16,432 nucleotides of DNA from VFZS01 sp964353255 (lineage in GTDB: Bacteria; Acidobacteriota; Terriglobia; Bryobacterales; Bryobacteraceae), in NCBI GenBank assembly GCA_964353255.1, contig CAYGVJ010000116.1, positions 1 to 16,432 of the forward strand. The letters are read 5' to 3'. Within the stretch, counting starts at the first letter, position 1; every line of letters begins with the position of its first letter. A program made the translations under genes and the position numbers. Below the pieces are notes generated by a model, which saw only the letters and a program-made list of their open reading frames with translations, was not told the DNA's origin and did not search any database. Positions 13,637 through 16,432 of the stretch are shown here, one piece after another.

Positions 13637-14772
13637 TATCCCGTGGTGGACCGGGAGGATTCCGGCCCCAGCACCCGAAGCACCTCGCGCTCTTCGTCTT
13701 CCAGCAGTGCGGACGCGCAGGGTCGGTGTCTGCCGGCGGCGCCCGCTACCCGTAGCGTGAGGCTTTCTCCAGCCGGGTCTGGCTCGGCGCGAACCCGGGC
13801 GCCCGGCTCGATCTGCCCGCCGGCCACCAGCGCCGCCAGCGGCTGCGTCAACTGCCTGTGGATCGTGCGCTTCAGTTCCCGCGCCCCGTACTCCGCGTTG
13901 GTCCCGCGCCGTAGCAGCCACTCCCGGCTCTCCGGCGGCACCTCAATGGTGAAGCCGCGTTCGCTGAGCCGGTTATCGACGTGCCGCTGCAACTCGCGGA
14001 TCTGCTGGTCGAGGATCTCCGCCAGGGAAGCGCCGCTCAGCGGCTGGTAGGTGATGATCACGTCGATGCGGTTGACGAACTCGGGCGAGAAGCTGCGCCG
14101 CACGGCCGCCTGCGCGATGCTCTCCAGCTTGCCCGTCAATTCGGCGCGCTGGTGGCCCGCCGCGGCCTGGAACCCGAAATCCGGATTGATTTCCCGCGTC
14201 ATCTCCCGCGCGCCCAGGTTGCTGGTCAGGAAAATGAGGCTGTCCTCGAAATTGACCGAGGTGTTGTCTCCCAGGCGCAGCACCGCGCGGTCCAGCACGC
14301 CCAGCAGGAGCCGGGTCAAGGAGCAGGCCGCCTTCTCGATCTCGTCGAAGAGCACAATCGAGAGGCCGCACCGGTCGCTGGCCGCGGCGTTCAGTTTCTG
14401 CTGGTTGAGCATGGGCTGCGTCTCGCGGTGTCCCAGGTAGCCCGGGGGCGCCCCGATCAGCTTGGCCACCTCGTGCTCCATCTGGTATTCGCCACAATCG
14501 ATGCGCAGCAGGTTCTTCTCGCTGCCGTGCAGCACTCCCGCCAGCGCCTCGACGGTCCTGGTCTTTCCCGTTCCGGTGGGTCCCAGCAGCAGGAAAACAC
14601 CTACCGGCCGTCCTTCCGAGGCCAGACCGGCCCGATACATCTCGACATACGGGACGATCTCTCTGATCGCGGTCGGTTGCCCGACTATCCGTTCCGAAAG
14701 CAGGGCGGCCAGGTCCTCAGACGCTTCCGGGCTGTTTTTTCTGGCGCGGCTCACGCCGGCTGATGCTCTCAT
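13630..14772 (-). CDS. Solo ClpB/ClpA D2-like AAA+ ATPase
   Basis: A 380-residue protein equivalent to the second ATPase domain of Clp/Hsp100 unfoldases, without N-domain, D1 or coiled-coil middle domain. Visible elements are IVGQPTAI (29-36), Walker A GPTGTGKT (64-71) and pore loop GAPPGYLGH (107-115, with the substrate-gripping Tyr112). Walker B is VLFDEIEK (140-147), sensor 1 TSN (183-185), arginine finger region FVNRID (232-237) and sensor 2 YGARELKR (295-302). All catalytic residues are kept, so it should be an active hexameric ATPase; no ClpP-docking loop is apparent. ATG 14772 has GAGGGG 9 nt upstream and a TATAAT further up. A longer TTG start at 14817 would run through that promoter. 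The C-terminal 35 residues are unique and charged. Confidence 0.88.
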   Translation of the reverse strand: MRASAGVSRARKNSPEASEDLAALLSERIVGQPTAIREIVPYVEMYRAGLASEGRPVGVFLLLGPTGTGKTRTVEALAGVLHGSEKNLLRIDCGEYQMEHEVAKLIGAPPGYLGHRETQPMLNQQKLNAAASDRCGLSIVLFDEIEKAACSLTRLLLGVLDRAVLRLGDNTSVNFEDSLIFLTSNLGAREMTREINPDFGFQAAAGHQRAELTGKLESIAQAAVRRSFSPEFVNRIDVIITYQPLSGASLAEILDQQIRELQRHVDNRLSERGFTIEVPPESREWLLRRGTNAEYGARELKRTIHRQLTQPLAALVAGGQIEPGARVRAEPDPAGESLTLRVAGAAGRHRPCASALLEDEEREVLRVLGPESSRSTTGYH

Positions 14773-14797
14773 CGGGTGTGTCCCCTCGCCCGGCCCC

Positions 14798-14803
14798 ATT
14801 ATA
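14798..14803 (-). promoter_or_regulatory. -10 box of the solo AAA+ gene
   Basis: A perfect TATAAT on the minus strand. Transcription from about 14791 would give a 19-nt leader that includes the GAGGGG Shine-Dalgarno site (14787-14782). No good -35 is seen. This supports the ATG at 14772 and a transcript separate from wecB. Confidence 0.55.
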
Positions 14804-14874
14804 GCGGCGCTCACCAAATTCGCGGCGAGTTCCAGCGCCCCGGAGAGGCCTTCAAGCTGTGCCCGCCAGGTGCT

Positions 14875-15990
14875 CTATACGCTGAAGAATGAGAGGATTA
14901 CGTCGGCAATGCGCCGGCTGGCCTGCCCGTCTCCGTAAGGGTTGTGAACGCGCGCCAGGCGCTCGTACTCTTCCCGGTCGTCCAGCAGCCGGCTGGCCTC
15001 CCCCACGATGCGCTCCGGGTCGGTGCCCACCAGGCGCACCGTACCCGCCTCGACCGCCTCCGGGCGTTCGGTCTTCTCGCGCATCACCAGGATGGGTTTC
15101 CCCAAAGAAGGGCCCTCCTCCTGCACGCCACCGGAGTCCGTGATCAGCAGCCAGGCGCGGCGCATCAGGTCCACGAACGCCACGTAGTCCAGGGGTTCGA
15201 GCAGGAACACGTTGCGCAGACCACCCAACTGCTGCCTCACCGGCTCCTGGACGTTCGGGTTGGGATGGACCGGGTAGACGATCTCGACGTCGGCACGCTG
15301 GGCCAGCCGGGCCAGCGCCGAGCAGATTCTTCGGAAGCCTTCGCCGAAGCTCTCCCGGCGGTGGGCCGTGACCGCGATCAACTTTTTCGCAGGATCCAAC
15401 TGGGGCCACCCGGGCCCGCGCAGGAGCCCGCGCTCCAGCCGGTCGCGCACGTAGAGGACCGCGTCGATGCCCGGGTTGCCGGTGATTGCGATGTGGCGCT
15501 GAAGGACGCCTTCGGCCAGCAGGTTGCGGGCCGCCCACTCGGTCGCCGCGAAATGCAGCCTAGCCAGCCGGGTGGTGAGCACCCGGTTCATCTCTTCGGG
15601 AAAAGGCTGCCAGTTGTCCCAGGTCCGCAAGCCGGCCTCGACGTGCCCCACGGGGATCCGGCGGTGGAAGGCCGCCAGCGCCCCGCACAGAGTCGTGGTA
15701 GTGTCGCCCTGCACCAGGACCAAGTCCGGCTGCCGGGCTGCCAGCAGCGGGTCCAGGGCCGCCAGAATCCGGGAGGCGGACTCCGATAGGGTCTGGTCCG
15801 GGCGCATCAGGTCGAGGTCGTGCTCCGGCTCGACCTCGAAGGCCGCGAGCACCTGGTCTAACAGCGCGCGGTGTTGCGCCGTGACGCAGACTTCCACCTG
15901 GAACTGCGGGCGGGAGCGCAACTCCAGGACCACCGGGCAGAGCTTGATGGCCTCCGGGCGGGTGCCGAAGATAACCAGGATCTTGTGCAC
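14875..15990 (-). CDS. wecB: UDP-N-acetylglucosamine 2-epimerase, non-hydrolysing (WecB)
   Basis: Reversibly converts UDP-GlcNAc to UDP-ManNAc in the cytoplasm, feeding surface polysaccharide or cell-wall-linked sugar synthesis. From the GTG at 15990 the protein has 371 residues, close to the usual 375. Family motifs are FGTRPEAIK (8-16), VQGDTTT (93-99, D96), GHVEAGLRT (115-123, E118), FPEEMNRVL (130-138, E132), TAHRRESFGEG (208-218, H210), PVHPNP (240-245) and TDSGGVQEE (284-292). D96, E118, E132 and H210 align with known catalytic residues. Other in-frame GTG starts are at 16002 and 16047; the latter would have to translate the inverted-repeat element and is unlikely. No clear Shine-Dalgarno site is seen. 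It lies downstream of infA. Confidence 0.95.
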   Translation of the reverse strand: MHKILVIFGTRPEAIKLCPVVLELRSRPQFQVEVCVTAQHRALLDQVLAAFEVEPEHDLDLMRPDQTLSESASRILAALDPLLAARQPDLVLVQGDTTTTLCGALAAFHRRIPVGHVEAGLRTWDNWQPFPEEMNRVLTTRLARLHFAATEWAARNLLAEGVLQRHIAITGNPGIDAVLYVRDRLERGLLRGPGWPQLDPAKKLIAVTAHRRESFGEGFRRICSALARLAQRADVEIVYPVHPNPNVQEPVRQQLGGLRNVFLLEPLDYVAFVDLMRRAWLLITDSGGVQEEGPSLGKPILVMREKTERPEAVEAGTVRLVGTDPERIVGEASRLLDDREEYERLARVHNPYGDGQASRRIADVILSFFSV

Positions 15991-16002
15991 AGGCGGGTTC
16001 AC

Positions 16003-16068
16003 GAGAATGGGGCTTGGGCATCGCCCGCCCAGCGGGCGTCCGGACACCCCTGCCTGGACCCCATTCTC
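16003..16068. repeat. 66-bp inverted-repeat element between infA and wecB
   Basis: Perfect 10-bp outer arms, GAGAATGGGG (16003-16012) and CCCCATTCTC (16059-16068), enclose a perfect 7-bp hairpin CGCCCGC-CCA-GCGGGCG (16022-16038). It fills nearly all the space between the infA stop (16079) and the wecB start. It could be an infA terminator, an attenuator ahead of wecB, or a small palindromic repeat element. No U-run follows on the minus strand. Confidence 0.6.
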
Positions 16069-16078
16069 AAGGTGGCGG

Positions 16079-16297
16079 CTACTTGTGGCGGTAGACGATG
16101 CGGCCCTTGGTCAGATCATAGGGTGACAGTTCCAGGGTCACCCGGTCGCCGGACAGAACGCGAATGCGATTGCGACGGAGCTTCCCGGCCAGATGCGCCA
16201 GCACGGTGCGTTCTTGGTCAAGCTTGACGCTAAACAAACCACTTGGGAACTTCTCGACGACGGTTCCCGTCACCTCGATACAGTCTTCCTTGCTCAT
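16079..16297 (-). CDS. infA: Translation initiation factor IF-1
   Basis: A complete 72-residue S1/OB-fold protein that binds the ribosomal A site during initiation. Diagnostic segments are KEDCIEVTGTVVEKFPSGLFSVKL (3-26), LAHLAGKLRRNRIRVLSGDRV (33-53) and LSPYDLTKGRIVYRHK (57-72). Its length is exactly that of the family. GGGAGGAGA directly precedes the ATG, so the Shine-Dalgarno site is strong but closely spaced (3 nt after GGAGG). A TATAAT at 16338-16333 gives a leader of about 29 nt. In many bacteria infA lies in the ribosomal-protein cluster between map and rpmJ; here it precedes wecB, so it may be a relocated or second copy. Confidence 0.96.
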   Translation of the reverse strand: MSKEDCIEVTGTVVEKFPSGLFSVKLDQERTVLAHLAGKLRRNRIRVLSGDRVTLELSPYDLTKGRIVYRHK

Positions 16298-16317
16298 TCT
16301 CCTCCCTGCTCAGAGTC

Positions 16318-16432
16318 TTACTTCGCACTCTGATTATAACCCGGCCTCGTGGGGGGTGGAGGCGGGCCGGAAGGGGGCCGCGGCTGGCGCAGGTCGTAGA
16401 GGTAGATCGAGTAGCCGATGCGCGCCATGGGT
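16318..16432 (-). CDS. Possible C-terminal end of a gene truncated by the window edge
   Basis: An open minus-strand frame runs from the window edge to TAA at 16320-16318, ending MARIGYSIYLYDLRQPRPP and then a Pro-rich tail to YNQSAK. The start lies outside the window or is the ATG at 16428. The hydrophobic/aromatic part could be the last segment of a membrane protein, but it is too short to identify. The infA -10 box would lie within this frame. The reading frame may be chance. Confidence 0.3.
   Translation of the reverse strand, partial: PMARIGYSIYLYDLRQPRPPSGPPPPPTRPGYNQSAK
16333..16338 (-). promoter_or_regulatory. -10 box of infA
   Basis: A perfect TATAAT on the minus strand, 35 nt before the infA ATG, with a strong Shine-Dalgarno site in the short leader. 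No -35 consensus at 16-18 bp. Confidence 0.6.

Noticed and set aside
14773..14817. TTG start at 14817 for the AAA+ gene
   Set aside because: It would translate through a perfect TATAAT and lacks a Shine-Dalgarno site; ATG at 14772 has GAGGGG at good spacing.
14981..15789. Long plus-strand frame antisense to wecB
   Set aside because: Shadow of wecB, which carries all catalytic motifs of the epimerase.

Overview
The window is GC-rich and gene-dense, with short gaps, frequent GTG/TTG starts and typical bacterial genes on both strands. Lipid A biosynthesis genes (lpxA, lpxD), a probable outer-membrane porin and a lipoprotein indicate a diderm (Gram-negative) bacterium. Several features recall Acidobacteriota, perhaps the Bryobacterales/Solibacter group: a winged-helix/TPR regulator, a DcaP-like porin, and a REP-type repeat whose translated frames read like the spurious peptides common in those genomes. 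This placement rests on recalled gene style, not on a search, and is moderate confidence. No tRNA, rRNA or CRISPR array was seen.

Layout. 37-1724 (minus): lpxA, followed 5 bp downstream by a beta-hydroxyacid/6-phosphogluconate-type dehydrogenase with a DUF1932-like C-terminus. 1762-2790 (plus): lpxD, divergent from lpxA. It ends against a perfect 20-bp palindrome that exactly fills the gap to the stop of a convergent winged-helix/TolB-like/TPR protein (2811-4529, minus). 4690-5955 (plus): a secreted alpha/beta-hydrolase with a good promoter and Shine-Dalgarno site, divergent from the regulator. 6008-9728 (plus): a three-gene operon coupled by ATGA overlaps. It encodes a TatT-type helical-repeat lipoprotein, a TRAP solute-binding protein and a fused Q-M TRAP permease, i.e. 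a tetratricopeptide-repeat-associated (TPAT) TRAP transporter. Its -10 box lies inside an inverted repeat.

9740-10433 is a REP-RAYT unit: a Y1/HUH transposase gene between two nearly identical 71-bp direct repeats, each able to fold on itself. 10454-12363 (minus): a porin-like protein and rsmI, overlapping by 4 bp. 12431-13636 (plus): a membrane-anchored JAMM/MPN-fold protein in which one zinc histidine is arginine. It overlaps tail-to-tail with a solo ClpB-D2-like AAA+ ATPase (13630-14772, minus). 14875-15990 and 16079-16297 (minus): wecB and infA, separated by a 66-bp inverted-repeat element. 16318-16432 (minus) may be the C-terminal end of a gene entering from the right.

Functional themes are cell-envelope construction (lipid A, UDP-ManNAc supply, porin), periplasmic solute capture and import, and translation maintenance (rsmI, infA). 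The observations most worth following are the TPAT TRAP operon with its possible operator and missing ligand-site arginine, the JAMM-variant/AAA+ pair, the REP-RAYT unit, and -10 boxes sitting 5-8 nt before start codons of genes without Shine-Dalgarno sites, which suggests leaderless transcripts.
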